Part shown: piece after piece, positions 16,981 through 25,658 of the stretch
Position numbering within the stretch: the first letter of the stretch is position 1
Layout of the letters: each line of letters begins with the position of its first letter
Assembly (NCBI RefSeq): GCF_011058165.1
Contig: NZ_JAALEG010000023.1
Span: 1 to 64,000, forward strand
Direction of reading: 5' to 3'
Length of the DNA stretch: 64,000 nt
DNA from: Rhodococcus aetherivorans
GTDB taxonomy: Bacteria > Actinomycetota > Actinomycetes > Mycobacteriales > Mycobacteriaceae
Notes under the pieces: model-generated
The model's input: only the letters and a program-made list of their open reading frames with translations
Told to the model about the DNA's origin: nothing
Databases searched by the model: none
Made by a program: the position numbers and the translations under genes

Positions 16981-19799
16981 ACGCTCTCCTCCCCACGGTC
17001 GGTGCCGGCCAGCACCAGGCGGACCGTGATGAACTCCAGCGGCCGCGACGGGGCGAACCGGATCTCGACCACGAAGCGACCGGCGTCGATCGACGCCGCC
17101 GAGTTCACACCGCCGCCGGTGGAGACCTCGAATGCTTCGGCGGGTACAGCGCCGGCGAACGCGCCGCGGTGGAACATGGCGGTGAGCAGGCGTTCGAAGC
17201 GCATCCGCACCAGCCGCTGCAGCGTGCGGTCGTTGGGTTCGAACACGATGCCAGCGCCGTCCCGGCGGGCCAGCCGGCGCAGCAGCATGACGAGGCGGCG
17301 CACGTTGACCGGCCGAATCGCGGCGACATCGGTCATCGTCGCGGCCGTCAGCGCCATATGGCCCGACGGGTCCGCGGCGACGGGGTTGATGGCGGCGCCG
17401 ACCATCGAGGCAAGGCCGTCGGCCTCGACGGTGGGGGCGAGCGCGAGCACCGCGGTCAGGGGCATTCGCGCGGGAGCGATCCACGCGCCGTGGGCGCGGG
17501 CCCGGGCGGCGTAGGTGCCTGCGATGCCGCCGTCCGGCGACACCGCGCGGAGGCCGCCGGCGTCGGGCCGGCCGACCACCGGCCACGGATGGTAGAGCGC
17601 GCCGTACCCCAGCACGCCGGACTCGCCGTCGGTGAGGGCGGGCACCCCGCCCGCCAGGACGGGTGCGGGATTCGACAGCCCGGTATCGTCGAACGAGGGG
17701 GTGGTGCTGCGCAGCGCCCGCACATGCTGCACGGCGTCGTCAACGGTGAACATCGACGGCATCGCCAGCACGGCGAGCACGTCGCCGCGCGCCGCACACC
17801 ACCGCAGGACCGCCGTCTGGACCGCCCGCAGGTCGTTCCACGGTGACGCCTCGGCGGGGGTGCGGGCTCGCCAGGCGACCCGCCCGGAAACCGGTGCCGG
17901 TGGCGGTTCGGCCGGGTTGGCGGGGACTGCCCTGGGCTGGCAGGGCACGAACGTCGTCGCCGGCACGTGGACGCCGGCGGTGTTCGACCACGGGCCGACC
18001 TCGTCGCCGCGCCGGGCGCGTACGCGTACGTACCGGAGGTGCGGACAGCCGGTCTGCGGTTCGAGCACGGCGTCGCGGCCGTGGACGCCGGTCCGTATCG
18101 GGTCCCCCCAGCCCAGGTCATCGTCGTGTTCGAGGTCGTAGCCACTCGCCGTGTCGATCTCCGACCAAGTCAGGTGCGCGCCGGCGTTGTCGAGGCCGTC
18201 GATATGCAGGACCGGTGCGGTCAGCGGTGCCGGCGCGGCCACCTCGGCGGGCTGCCAGCCGGTGTGGACGGCGTCGGGGACACAGATCAGTGTGATGTCG
18301 TCGTTGGTGGCCAGTGCGTGCACGCCACGCAATCGCCGGGGTGGATCCTGAACGTAGCTAAGGTCCCACGCCGTGGGCATGATGGTGTCCACACCGAGTC
18401 CGGCGATCGCCGGGTCCACAAAAACACCGGCGTCGAATCGGCCGAGCCCGTTGCGTTCCGGGGCCGGAGCAGTGTCGGCCTCGCCCGGCGTCGGCCCGAA
18501 CCGTGTGCCGGATGGATCGGTGGGAACCCCCAGCGGGAGCATGAGCGGCACTGCGGGCGCGCCCGCCAACGGGAAGCGGGGCGCAAGGGTTTCGCGCTCC
18601 AGCGGTGTCAGCGATCGGTAACCCAGGTCGGCGGGATCGGCCCCGGCGACCCGGGCCCGGGGCATCCGGGCCAGCAACGTGTACAGCTGATCGTCGGACG
18701 GCACGGCGGCTGCGGCCCGAGGATGGTGCTGCCCGAAGCCCAGACCGTCGAGTTCGGCTTCGACTGCTGCTCCGTTGCGGACCGTGAGGCGCAGCCGCTG
18801 GACCTCGACAACGACCTGGGCGGCCGACGCCTCCAATGCAGTCAACCAGTCGGCCGGTGCGTCCGCGACAGCCCAGCTACCTGCGACCGAGAAATGCCTG
18901 CGGAGTGTGCCGACCGAACCGGCGCGCTCCTCACCGACGGTGAGGAGCGTCAGCCCCCTGCCCGGTGCGGCACCGACTACCACGACGACGTCGTCGGGCC
19001 GCAGTGACGCGGCGCCGTCGACCGAGATGACCGGTTCGGGATCGGGCGCGTCGACCAGTTCGGGGTTGGCGGCCTCGACCGTGAAACCGGATACCGGCTG
19101 TGCTGCATCAACGCCGAGGCGGTAGGCGTCACCCGTGGTTAAGGCCGGATTCTCGGCGATGCGCCAGCCGGCGCCAGCGTCAAACGTGACGCATTTGCCG
19201 TAGGTGTCGAGCGTCACAGCGCTGACGGTCGCGACTAGATCGGCGCCGTCGGCGAGGCCGATCTGGATGAGGTCGCCGCGGGTGATGTCGGTTGTGTGAT
19301 CGACGACCACCCGGTCGGAGTCGATCGAGGTGGCTACCGTCGAGGTGACGGTGAGTGTGGCGCCCACCGACAGCCCGTCGGACCAGGCGCCCGGCGAGCG
19401 GGCCGCCAGCGACGCGAGCCGCCAGCCGGAGATGTCGGTGGCGGTCGGGCCGGGCACCAGCAATCCGGGCACGACAAACGTGTTGGTGAGCGCGCCACCG
19501 GAACCGCTGCGCGCGACCCGGACAATCCAGGCGCGGGCGCCGCCGTTGGCGAAGAACGCCTCCACCGCCGATCCGAGCAACCCGCGCACCTCGCTGCCGT
19601 CGTCGGTGTGGGCGACGACCGGATCGGGGCCAAAGACGTCGCGGAAGACGACTGGGTCCTCGACAACGACCGGCACGTCGACCGGCCCCCGCGAGGCGAA
19701 CCCAACGAACCCGCACACGTCCATGCGCGGCAGGGCGTCGTCGAGCGCTCGCGGGAGCACCTCGAAGGCGATCCCGGGCAGCGGCGGCGTGAGTGACAT
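16977..19799 (-). CDS. Long contractile sheath protein 2
   Basis: A 940-residue sheath protein. The N-terminus (MSLTPPLPGIAFEVLPRALD, then VCGFVGFASRGPVDVPV) and C-terminus (TMTDVAAIRPVNVRRLVMLL, GIVFEPNDRTLQRLVRMRFE, then FVVEIRFAPSRPLEFITVRL) are the conserved handshake regions of sheath proteins. The middle is greatly enlarged. Near residues 530-630 there is a fibronectin-III-like insert (HIDGLDNAGAHLTWSEIDTA, SGYDLEHDD, YVRVRARRGDEVGPWSNT). Typical sheaths are 350-700 residues. The additional domain should project on the outside of the particle. It follows tube 1 by one base and overlaps tube 2. Confidence 0.93.
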   Translation of the reverse strand: MSLTPPLPGIAFEVLPRALDDALPRMDVCGFVGFASRGPVDVPVVVEDPVVFRDVFGPDPVVAHTDDGSEVRGLLGSAVEAFFANGGARAWIVRVARSGSGGALTNTFVVPGLLVPGPTATDISGWRLASLAARSPGAWSDGLSVGATLTVTSTVATSIDSDRVVVDHTTDITRGDLIQIGLADGADLVATVSAVTLDTYGKCVTFDAGAGWRIAENPALTTGDAYRLGVDAAQPVSGFTVEAANPELVDAPDPEPVISVDGAASLRPDDVVVVVGAAPGRGLTLLTVGEERAGSVGTLRRHFSVAGSWAVADAPADWLTALEASAAQVVVEVQRLRLTVRNGAAVEAELDGLGFGQHHPRAAAAVPSDDQLYTLLARMPRARVAGADPADLGYRSLTPLERETLAPRFPLAGAPAVPLMLPLGVPTDPSGTRFGPTPGEADTAPAPERNGLGRFDAGVFVDPAIAGLGVDTIMPTAWDLSYVQDPPRRLRGVHALATNDDITLICVPDAVHTGWQPAEVAAPAPLTAPVLHIDGLDNAGAHLTWSEIDTASGYDLEHDDDLGWGDPIRTGVHGRDAVLEPQTGCPHLRYVRVRARRGDEVGPWSNTAGVHVPATTFVPCQPRAVPANPAEPPPAPVSGRVAWRARTPAEASPWNDLRAVQTAVLRWCAARGDVLAVLAMPSMFTVDDAVQHVRALRSTTPSFDDTGLSNPAPVLAGGVPALTDGESGVLGYGALYHPWPVVGRPDAGGLRAVSPDGGIAGTYAARARAHGAWIAPARMPLTAVLALAPTVEADGLASMVGAAINPVAADPSGHMALTAATMTDVAAIRPVNVRRLVMLLRRLARRDGAGIVFEPNDRTLQRLVRMRFERLLTAMFHRGAFAGAVPAEAFEVSTGGGVNSAASIDAGRFVVEIRFAPSRPLEFITVRLVLAGTDRGEESV

Positions 19800-19800
19800 G

Positions 19801-20253
19801 TCAGGTCGACTCTTCGGTGATGTCCTCGCAGGCGAGCACCAACTCGGCGACGGCGACGTCGGTAGCCTTGCCGCTCAGGGCGGGCCCGGTGTATTTGATC
19901 GGGCGTGCGCCCTTGAGGTTCCAGATCTGCGCGGTCTCGCCATCCTCACTGAGCAGCTCGATGGTCACCGTCCGCAGGGCTTCTGCCTGTTTGCCCTGAC
20001 GGACCTCGTCCAGCCATGAGTAGAGGGTGTCGTCGCCCATGACTCCGCGCTTGCAGGTGACGTCGGGCACCTTATACACACCGGTAATCTTGTCCGGGGC
20101 ATTGCCACGTTTATTACCGGCGCGGTATTCCTGCACGGTAATCTCCATGCCCAACCCGCTGATCTCTTGGAAACCAGCCTTCGGATCTCGCTTGTCGGGC
20201 CCGAAATTCACCAAGAAGTTGAACGCGGAGTAGGGCCGTTCGCGGAATGCCAT
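19801..20253 (-). CDS. Tail tube protein 1 (gp19/Hcp-like, Afp1-type)
   Basis: A 150-residue tube protein beginning MAFRERPYSAFNFLVNFG, with AGGAG upstream. Family features are AGFQEISGLGMEITVQEYRA, GNAPDKITGVYKVPDVTCKR, DTLYSWLDEVRQGKQ and QIWNLKGARPIKYTGPALSG. This is the major inner-tube subunit that forms stacked hexamers carrying cargo. It sits between the two sheath genes, the standard layout in eCIS operons. Confidence 0.94.
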   Translation of the reverse strand: MAFRERPYSAFNFLVNFGPDKRDPKAGFQEISGLGMEITVQEYRAGNKRGNAPDKITGVYKVPDVTCKRGVMGDDTLYSWLDEVRQGKQAEALRTVTIELLSEDGETAQIWNLKGARPIKYTGPALSGKATDVAVAELVLACEDITEEST

Positions 20254-20262
20254 CTGCTGCTC

Positions 20263-22197
20263 CTATCCCGTGAAGTCCAGCGTCTTTTGGCCGATCCGGA
20301 AGATGACGAACTCGGCGGGACGCAGCGGCGCGATACCGACGAGGCAGTTGAGCCGTCCGTTGTCTAGGTCGTTTTGGGTCATGGTGGTGCGGTCGCACTT
20401 GACGAAGTAGGCCTCCTCGACGGTGTCGCCAAGCAGGTGACCGGACTTGAACTCGTTGAACAGGAAGTCGTCGATAGTGCGTCGGACGTTGGCCCACAAC
20501 GCCGACCCGTTCGGTTCGAACACCGCCCATTGGGTGCCCCGATCAATCGAACGTTCAATGAAGGCGAAGTACCGGCGCAGGTTGAGGTACTTCCACTCCG
20601 GGTCTGAGGAGATCGAACGTGCACCCCACACGCGGAAGCCGCGGCCCTCGAAGTAGCGCAGGCAGTTGACGCCCTCGGGGTTGAGGACGTCCTGCTGGCC
20701 CTTGTTGATCGGCAACTCGAAGTCGATCGCGAGTCGCACGACCTCGTTGGCGGGCGCCTTGTGTACGCCGCGTTCGATGTCGTTGCGGGCATAGATACCG
20801 GCCACGAATCCAGATGGGGGGGTAGTGATCTCGGCTTCGGTGAACGGATCGGCGATCTTGATCCACGGGTAGTACAACGCCGCGTGTTTGGAATCGAATT
20901 GGGCCCGGTACCCGCGGATGTCGGTGGGCAGCGCGGCGTCGGGTGCGTCGAGCACGGCGATCCTGTAGAACATCCGTTCGGCGTGGCTGATCAGCAGTTG
21001 GGCGATCGTGTTGCTCTGCGAGGACTCGTCCCGTCCGCCGCGGCTGGAGCCGGGGGCGGCGATGATGCTGATGTCCTCAAGGTCCTCAAAGGCCAGCAGC
21101 CCCGACTTCTCCCCAGTGCCCGATACGTCGCCGGTGTAGGCCATGGCGCCGGGTCGGGCACCATCAGAACCGCCGGTGAGCCGGAAGCTGACACGGGGGG
21201 GCGTCGGAGGCGGGTCCTCTCGCCGGCGCGGCACCACCAGGGCATGCTCGATCAACTCGGCGGCGGTCGACGCTGAGGGCAGCGAAGTTACTAGCAGGCT
21301 CTCCAGCATCGCCTCGACGAGCGAGGCGCCATCGGTCAACTCGCCGAGCTCGATAATCAGCGGCACGTTGAGCGCTGTGGCCCGGTCGGTCGGCGGCGGG
21401 GCGAAGATGCGGGCCAGGGAACTCGACTGGTGTCGCGGGTCGGGATTGAGGTTCTCCCACACCTGGTCGTCCATGAACCGTCCGCGCCGGCCCACCGTCA
21501 CTGTGACGGTGACGACGCGGATCTCCTTGGCGCCGCTCGCCAGGATCTCGGGTAGGTTCTCTTCGGCGTCGCCATGACGCAGCACGATCCGCTCCTGCTG
21601 CAGTGCGTTGTCAAACTCCCGGTCGACCACGTGCAGGGTCGCGGCGACGGGAAGCGAGGCGTCGAAGTTTCCGACCAGCACGGTGTCCCACCGCAACACC
21701 CCCGACAAGGCCGACCCGCCGGGGGTGCCGGTCAAGATGTTCGGGCCAACCCTGACGTCGAACGTGACGACGAAGTTGCCCGCCGCGCCCGGCCACCGGG
21801 CACGAAGGGCGACGCCGGGGCTACTGAGCGTGTCGTCGAGGATGAACAGGCCGGCGTCGGGGAACCGCTCCTCGAGAGCGCCTGACCCGGTATCCGGGAT
21901 CGGTGGATGCTGGAATGTGCGGGCGACGTAGAGCCGCCGACCGCCATTCTCGAAGAAGCCCCGCACCGCGTGGGCGAGGTCGTTGTGCTGGGTGGTATCG
22001 CCGAAGGACAGCGGGTCGATGCCGCCGTAGATCCGCTCGAAATCGAGGAAGCTGGTGAGCAACTCGGGTTGCCCCGTCGTGGGCCCGAAGCGGGTCGGTC
22101 CGACGAAGCCAGCCGTACTGGTGCTTACCCCCTCGATGCTTTTCTGGCGGTACGTCGTCTCCTCGACGTACACCCCGGGAGCGAGGTACTCGGGCAT
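20263..22197 (-). CDS. Contractile sheath protein 1
   Basis: A 644-residue sheath protein. The start ATG at 22197 gives MPEYLAPGVYVEETTYRQKS and is preceded by GGAGGAG; a longer open frame upstream is not used. N-terminal PGVYVEE and C-terminal YLNLRRYFAFIERSIDRGTQ, VFEPNGSALWANVRRTIDDF, then CLVGIAPLRPAEFVIFRIGQ are diagnostic of sheath proteins. The middle contains an extended domain with DISIIAAPGSS and RAQFDSKHAALYYPWIKIAD, also usual. This is probably the major sheath subunit, with sheath 2 forming a specialised part. The stop of a 31-codon ORF overlaps its start (TAATG). Confidence 0.95.
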   Translation of the reverse strand: MPEYLAPGVYVEETTYRQKSIEGVSTSTAGFVGPTRFGPTTGQPELLTSFLDFERIYGGIDPLSFGDTTQHNDLAHAVRGFFENGGRRLYVARTFQHPPIPDTGSGALEERFPDAGLFILDDTLSSPGVALRARWPGAAGNFVVTFDVRVGPNILTGTPGGSALSGVLRWDTVLVGNFDASLPVAATLHVVDREFDNALQQERIVLRHGDAEENLPEILASGAKEIRVVTVTVTVGRRGRFMDDQVWENLNPDPRHQSSSLARIFAPPPTDRATALNVPLIIELGELTDGASLVEAMLESLLVTSLPSASTAAELIEHALVVPRRREDPPPTPPRVSFRLTGGSDGARPGAMAYTGDVSGTGEKSGLLAFEDLEDISIIAAPGSSRGGRDESSQSNTIAQLLISHAERMFYRIAVLDAPDAALPTDIRGYRAQFDSKHAALYYPWIKIADPFTEAEITTPPSGFVAGIYARNDIERGVHKAPANEVVRLAIDFELPINKGQQDVLNPEGVNCLRYFEGRGFRVWGARSISSDPEWKYLNLRRYFAFIERSIDRGTQWAVFEPNGSALWANVRRTIDDFLFNEFKSGHLLGDTVEEAYFVKCDRTTMTQNDLDNGRLNCLVGIAPLRPAEFVIFRIGQKTLDFTG

Positions 22198-22292
22198 TAC
22201 TGCTCCTCCATGGTGTTCGGACGTCGTGGCGGCGCTGAGGACCGGCGCCTGGGCGCGGCGTCGGTGTAGTCGTGAATCGGTGCGCTGGTCAC
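22197..22292 (-). CDS. Possible 31-residue coupled peptide
   Basis: A short frame from GTG 22292 to TAA at 22197. The start overlaps the stop of the upstream gene (GTGA) and the stop overlaps the sheath ATG (TAATG), so a ribosome could pass straight through. The predicted product (VTSAPIHDYTDAAPRRRSSA and then 11 more residues ending NTMEEQ) is basic and Pro/Arg-rich, with no recognised fold. The perfect coupling at both ends fits the rest of the operon. Alternatively, it is only a relay that couples translation, or a chance frame that includes the sheath ribosome binding site. Confidence 0.4.
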   Translation of the reverse strand: MTSAPIHDYTDAAPRRRSSAPPRRPNTMEEQ

Positions 22293-23194
22293 GCGGCCGG
22301 CTCCACGAACAGGTACGACGTGCGATCCGCTGCGGTGTTCGCGCTGGCGAGTACCAGCGGGACGCCGTACTGCAGCACCCCGGCCGAACTCGGTGCGCCA
22401 GCCGCCGCATCGTCGGGGAACACTAGGCCCGGCCGCTGGCAGAACACCGAGTGGATGCGGGGTATGTCGACACCGGAAGGAAACGACAGCTCCGAGGGGT
22501 CCCAGCGAACTTCGACGGTGACCGGCCAGTGTTGCGCGGCGGTAGGGATCCCGTGCGACCCCGCCGGAGTTGACCCCGGCAGAGTCGTCACATCGAATTC
22601 GGGGTAGGGAAACGCGACGAGAACGTTGCCGGTGGCGTCGGCGACGCCGACCGTCCGCGACAACGCGGTCTCGATCACGAGCACGGCGTGAGCGGCGGGT
22701 GCCATGGTGGCGTGGTCGCGCAGGCATGCACGGACCACCGCGCTCGATGCCGGCACTGAGCGCTGCGGACCCGACATCAGGAACATCGGCATGTCATCGG
22801 GCACACTCCAGGCAAGCGCCGCGCAACCGGCCAGTGCGTCGGCCGCGACGACGAGGCCGCGACGGGGAGCGACGATCCGCATGGCGGTGGGCAGGAACCG
22901 GCCGTACCGATCTTCAACGATCACGTCGATCGCCACGCCGAACCCGCTGGGCAGGTCGTCGAGCTCGAGGCGCTCCCCCGAGCCTGGGCGCGGGCACTCG
23001 ACGTTGCGCAGCACCGGCAGGCCCGATATGGCATGAACCCCGCTGGGGGTCGGTACTGCGGCGCGGAATGCCCCGATCTGGTCACTCGCCCGGGCCGACA
23101 CCGTCAACCCGTCGGTAATCGGGGCGTCGGTGAGTAGGTCGTAGAACGCCACCCCGAGCGGGGTCACTCGTTGGACGGTTTCCACGATTCTCAT
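22289..23194 (-). CDS. Unknown beta-rich eCIS-operon protein
   Basis: A 301-residue protein. ATG 23194 is favoured because it overlaps the cap stop (ATGA) and gives MRIVETVQRVTPLGVAFYDL. Five codons upstream there is another possible start. The N-terminal ~120 residues look like a beta-sandwich (AFYDLLTDAPITDGLTVSAR, then VIVEDRYGRFLPTAMRIVAP), of the sort used in carboxypeptidase-regulatory-like or prealbumin-like folds. The C-terminal half has VTVEVRWDPSELSFPSGVD. I do not recognise a named family. The position between cap and sheath in the operon suggests a structural or terminal accessory protein. Confidence 0.75.
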   Translation of the reverse strand: MRIVETVQRVTPLGVAFYDLLTDAPITDGLTVSARASDQIGAFRAAVPTPSGVHAISGLPVLRNVECPRPGSGERLELDDLPSGFGVAIDVIVEDRYGRFLPTAMRIVAPRRGLVVAADALAGCAALAWSVPDDMPMFLMSGPQRSVPASSAVVRACLRDHATMAPAAHAVLVIETALSRTVGVADATGNVLVAFPYPEFDVTTLPGSTPAGSHGIPTAAQHWPVTVEVRWDPSELSFPSGVDIPRIHSVFCQRPGLVFPDDAAAGAPSSAGVLQYGVPLVLASANTAADRTSYLFVEPAA

Positions 23195-23781
23195 CGACTG
23201 TCCAGACACTGGTAGTCAGTGATGCGTTCCTGCACCGGGGCGGCGGTGATCAGCTCGCGGCTCGATTCGATGCGGATATTGCGCGCGGTGTAGGGCACCG
23301 AGAGCTGATAGGTGCCGCTGCCGAGCAGTTCCCACAGGTGCAGCAGGTCCTCGGTGACCAACTCCCCGACCAAGACCTCGACCGTTTCGTCGTCGCGGAA
23401 TACACCGGGTGAGAGCCGGTTCAATAAGCCCGGCGGCAGCACCCGGTGATCGTCCATGGTGCGCATCATCCATCCCAGAATCGCCTGTTGGAGGGATGCT
23501 TCGGGCGCCCAGGTGGTGAGGACGAAGTGCGCGTCGAGCGGAAGCTGAGGTTGCTGCGTCTCGCCGTTGACATCGCGGCGTCCGGGGGGTGTGCGATGGC
23601 TGTCATTGAGCATTACCCGATAGAGGAACACCGACACCCCGGCTGTCAGCCCACCGTTGAAACCTCCGGTGGACAGCACACGAAACTCGAGGTCGCGGTT
23701 GAACGCCGCGGGATCGTAGTTGTCGCGCAACAGCTCGACGACTGCGTGGCAAGCGGCTTCGATCCCGCGGTAGGTCGCCAT
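23191..23781 (-). CDS. DUF4255-type tube/sheath cap (Afp16-like)
   Basis: A 196-residue protein with the DUF4255 (Pvc16 N-terminal) pattern: TYRGIEAACHAVVELLRDNY, GVSVFLYRVMLNDSHR, LPLDAHFVLTTWAPEASLQQ, AILGWMMRTMDDHRVLP, then LHLWELLGSGTYQLSVPYTA. Afp16-like proteins terminate the tube and sheath at the distal end and set particle length. ATG 23781 is chosen over two in-frame GTG codons just upstream because GGGAG is correctly spaced. It is the first gene of the minus-strand operon. Confidence 0.93.
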   Translation of the reverse strand: MATYRGIEAACHAVVELLRDNYDPAAFNRDLEFRVLSTGGFNGGLTAGVSVFLYRVMLNDSHRTPPGRRDVNGETQQPQLPLDAHFVLTTWAPEASLQQAILGWMMRTMDDHRVLPPGLLNRLSPGVFRDDETVEVLVGELVTEDLLHLWELLGSGTYQLSVPYTARNIRIESSRELITAAPVQERITDYQCLDSR

Positions 23782-23996
23782 CACCACTCCCTGGTGTGTC
23801 GCGTGGCCATCACAGCAACACCATCCCGTGGGCTCGTCACCGCAGCGTCAAAGCTTCGTCACGCATGGGGGTTTCGAGTCCGACCGGGCGAATTTGAAAT
23901 CGGAACCCCGTGCCGGTGCCGTCTGCCGGAAGGCACCGCTCGATTTTGAGTCCGGGGTTGACGTTGCGGTGACGGTCAGCTATCAGGCTCAACGCC
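23782..23996. promoter_or_regulatory. Divergent promoter region between eCIS operon and glycosyltransferase
   Basis: This 215-base region separates the first eCIS gene from the plus-strand glycosyltransferase. On the plus strand TTGACG (23958-23963) is followed after 17 bases by TATCAG (23981-23986), a good match to a sigma-70-type promoter. Transcription would start about at the GTG at 23997, giving a leaderless mRNA. On the minus strand there is a TTGACG near 23852, but no convincing -10 at the right distance. No clear operator palindrome is seen. Confidence 0.4.
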
Positions 23997-25403
23997 GTGC
24001 ACGAAGTGGTGATCGACGGTATGCGGTACGTTCCCGAATCCCGGTCTCTGGGCGTTGCCATCACCACCCGCAACCGCCGGGATATCTTCAACAAGACGTA
24101 TGCGGAGTGGAAGCGGTTCATGCCGCCGGAAGGCGTCCTCGTGGTCATCGACGACGCCAGCGATGAGCCAGCACCAGGTGACAATGTGATGCGGTTCGGC
24201 GACCAGCAAGGTATCGCCAGGGCGAAGAACGCCAGCATCGCGGCATTGATGGGCTTCGGCGTTGAGCATCTGTTCTTGGCCGACGACGACTGCTACCCGT
24301 TGCAGGCCGGCTGGGCAGATCTGTATTCCACCTCCGCCGAACCCCACTTGATGTTCTTGTTCAAAGACCCCGGTCCCCGCGGCGAGAAGCTGTCGACCCC
24401 CGCACTCGTCTACCGGGACAGTGACCTGTACGCCTACGCACACCCGCGGGGCTGCCTGCTCTACCTGCACCGATCGGTGGTGGACCGGGTGGGCGGCATG
24501 CGACCCGAATTTGGGCTGTGGGGCGAGGAACATGTCGAGTACAGCCTGCGCATTCATGCCGCCGGCCTCACCACCGCACCCTTCCAGGATGTGCCTGGCT
24601 CCGACAAGTACTTCTATTCGATCGACGAGAACTGGCACAAGCACCCCGAGTTTGAGCGGGCCGTCCCGACCCAACAGCGGCTGGCCCAGATACAGCCCAA
24701 CAACGACCTGCTCGAACGCTGCCGTGGATCCGCTGACTACGTCGAGTACCGTCTGTTGCCCAATGTGGTGATCACGACCCTGTTCACCAGTCGACCGGAT
24801 CCACAGCGCGGCCCGAACAGGCTGAAGTCCGATCTCGGGGAGGTGAGTGCCTGGCGCAGTTCGCTACGCGGCTGTAAAGCCGTGGTGCTTACCGATGAAG
24901 TGCCCACCGGCGGTGACGCATGGCGCGTACCCACCGGTCTGCAACCGTACCTGCAGCGCTGGGTGTCGCTGTATCAGCACCTGCGGGACAACGACTACGG
25001 CTGGGTATGGAGCACCGATGGTACCGACGTCGAGATGCTGCAGGAGCCGTGGTGCCGGATGGCGCACGGCAAGCTCTACGTCGGTCACGAACAGACCGTG
25101 GTCGATATTCCGTGGATGCGTACACATCACCCGCACTACCTGCCTTGGATCGAGGCCAACGGGTCTCGGCAGCTACTCAACGCCGGTATTGTCGGTGCGG
25201 ACCATGCCACGATGCGCGCTTTCGCCGCCGCGATGGTCCGGGAAATCCTGGACGTACTAACAACCGGCGGAACGATCGACAGTGACATGGGCAGCTTCAA
25301 CAAGGTGGCCTACGAGTTCGGCGATGTGGAGTGGGGCAGTCAGTGGGTGACCCCATTCAAGGCCTACCAACGAAACGACTGGAGCTGCTGGAGACACAAG
25401 TAG
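23997..25403 (+). CDS. Phage-type two-domain glycosyltransferase
   Basis: A 468-residue protein. Residues 1-230 look like a GT-A family 2 domain: LGVAITTRNRRDIFNKTYAE, VLVVIDDASDEP, RAKNASIAALMGFGVEHLFL, then ADDDCYP as the metal-binding acidic motif and WGEEHVEYSLRIHAAG as the later acceptor region. Residues ~250-468 form a second GT-like half (VVITTLFTSRPDPQ, YGWVWSTDGTDVEML with a possible DxD, NAGIVGADHATMRAFAAAMV). This architecture, with the first strand VIDGMRYVPESR, is common in actinobacteriophages. The start may be GTG 23997 (leaderless). It could glycosylate particle surface proteins or derive from a phage. No partner other than the downstream hydrolase is visible. Confidence 0.8.
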   Translation: MHEVVIDGMRYVPESRSLGVAITTRNRRDIFNKTYAEWKRFMPPEGVLVVIDDASDEPAPGDNVMRFGDQQGIARAKNASIAALMGFGVEHLFLADDDCYPLQAGWADLYSTSAEPHLMFLFKDPGPRGEKLSTPALVYRDSDLYAYAHPRGCLLYLHRSVVDRVGGMRPEFGLWGEEHVEYSLRIHAAGLTTAPFQDVPGSDKYFYSIDENWHKHPEFERAVPTQQRLAQIQPNNDLLERCRGSADYVEYRLLPNVVITTLFTSRPDPQRGPNRLKSDLGEVSAWRSSLRGCKAVVLTDEVPTGGDAWRVPTGLQPYLQRWVSLYQHLRDNDYGWVWSTDGTDVEMLQEPWCRMAHGKLYVGHEQTVVDIPWMRTHHPHYLPWIEANGSRQLLNAGIVGADHATMRAFAAAMVREILDVLTTGGTIDSDMGSFNKVAYEFGDVEWGSQWVTPFKAYQRNDWSCWRHK

Positions 25404-25640
25404 AGGTTTTCTCAGTAATTTGATCTTGCTGGCAAGCGTCTGGGCCGGATCGCGAACGGACGCAGGGCCCCTGGTAGGACTAGATTTGCGAAGACCAAGT
25501 CCACGAACCAGAGGCCCCGCGTGATCACCTATTCTGTCACGCGCGATGTGCCCCGCCCGCTTGCCCAGTACCTGGGCCGATTGCTGCAGGCAGCCGCCAT
25601 CTACCAGCATAGAAAGCCCGGTGAACACAAGACTGGAACT
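25404..25640 (+). mobile_element. Truncated 5' end of an IS5-like element
   Basis: Between the glycosyltransferase and hydrolase an open frame starting at GTG 25521 reads ITYSVTRDVPRPLAQYLGRL then LQAAAIYQHRKPG. The pattern of an initial T-Y, VPR, and YLGRLL closely resembles the N-terminus of IS5-family transposases common in actinobacteria, and the preceding ~110 bases would be the IS left end. The frame then runs into the hydrolase reading frame by chance or by fusion, and the rest of the transposase is missing. No terminal inverted repeat partner was found. The assignment is from motif memory only. Confidence 0.4.
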
Positions 25641-25658
25641 CGCACTGGGGAGGATGTC

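Noticed and set aside
1-23781. Prophage or type VI secretion system as explanation for the tail-like genes
   Set aside because: No capsid, portal, terminase or lysis genes and no TssJLM membrane complex are seen. DUF4255 cap, paired sheaths and tubes, and DUF5908-like gene fit eCIS instead.
25521-25658. N-terminal extension of the cell-wall hydrolase
   Set aside because: The 46 extra codons resemble the start of an IS5-type transposase, and the ATG at 25659 has a much better ribosome binding site and leads straight into the M23 domain.
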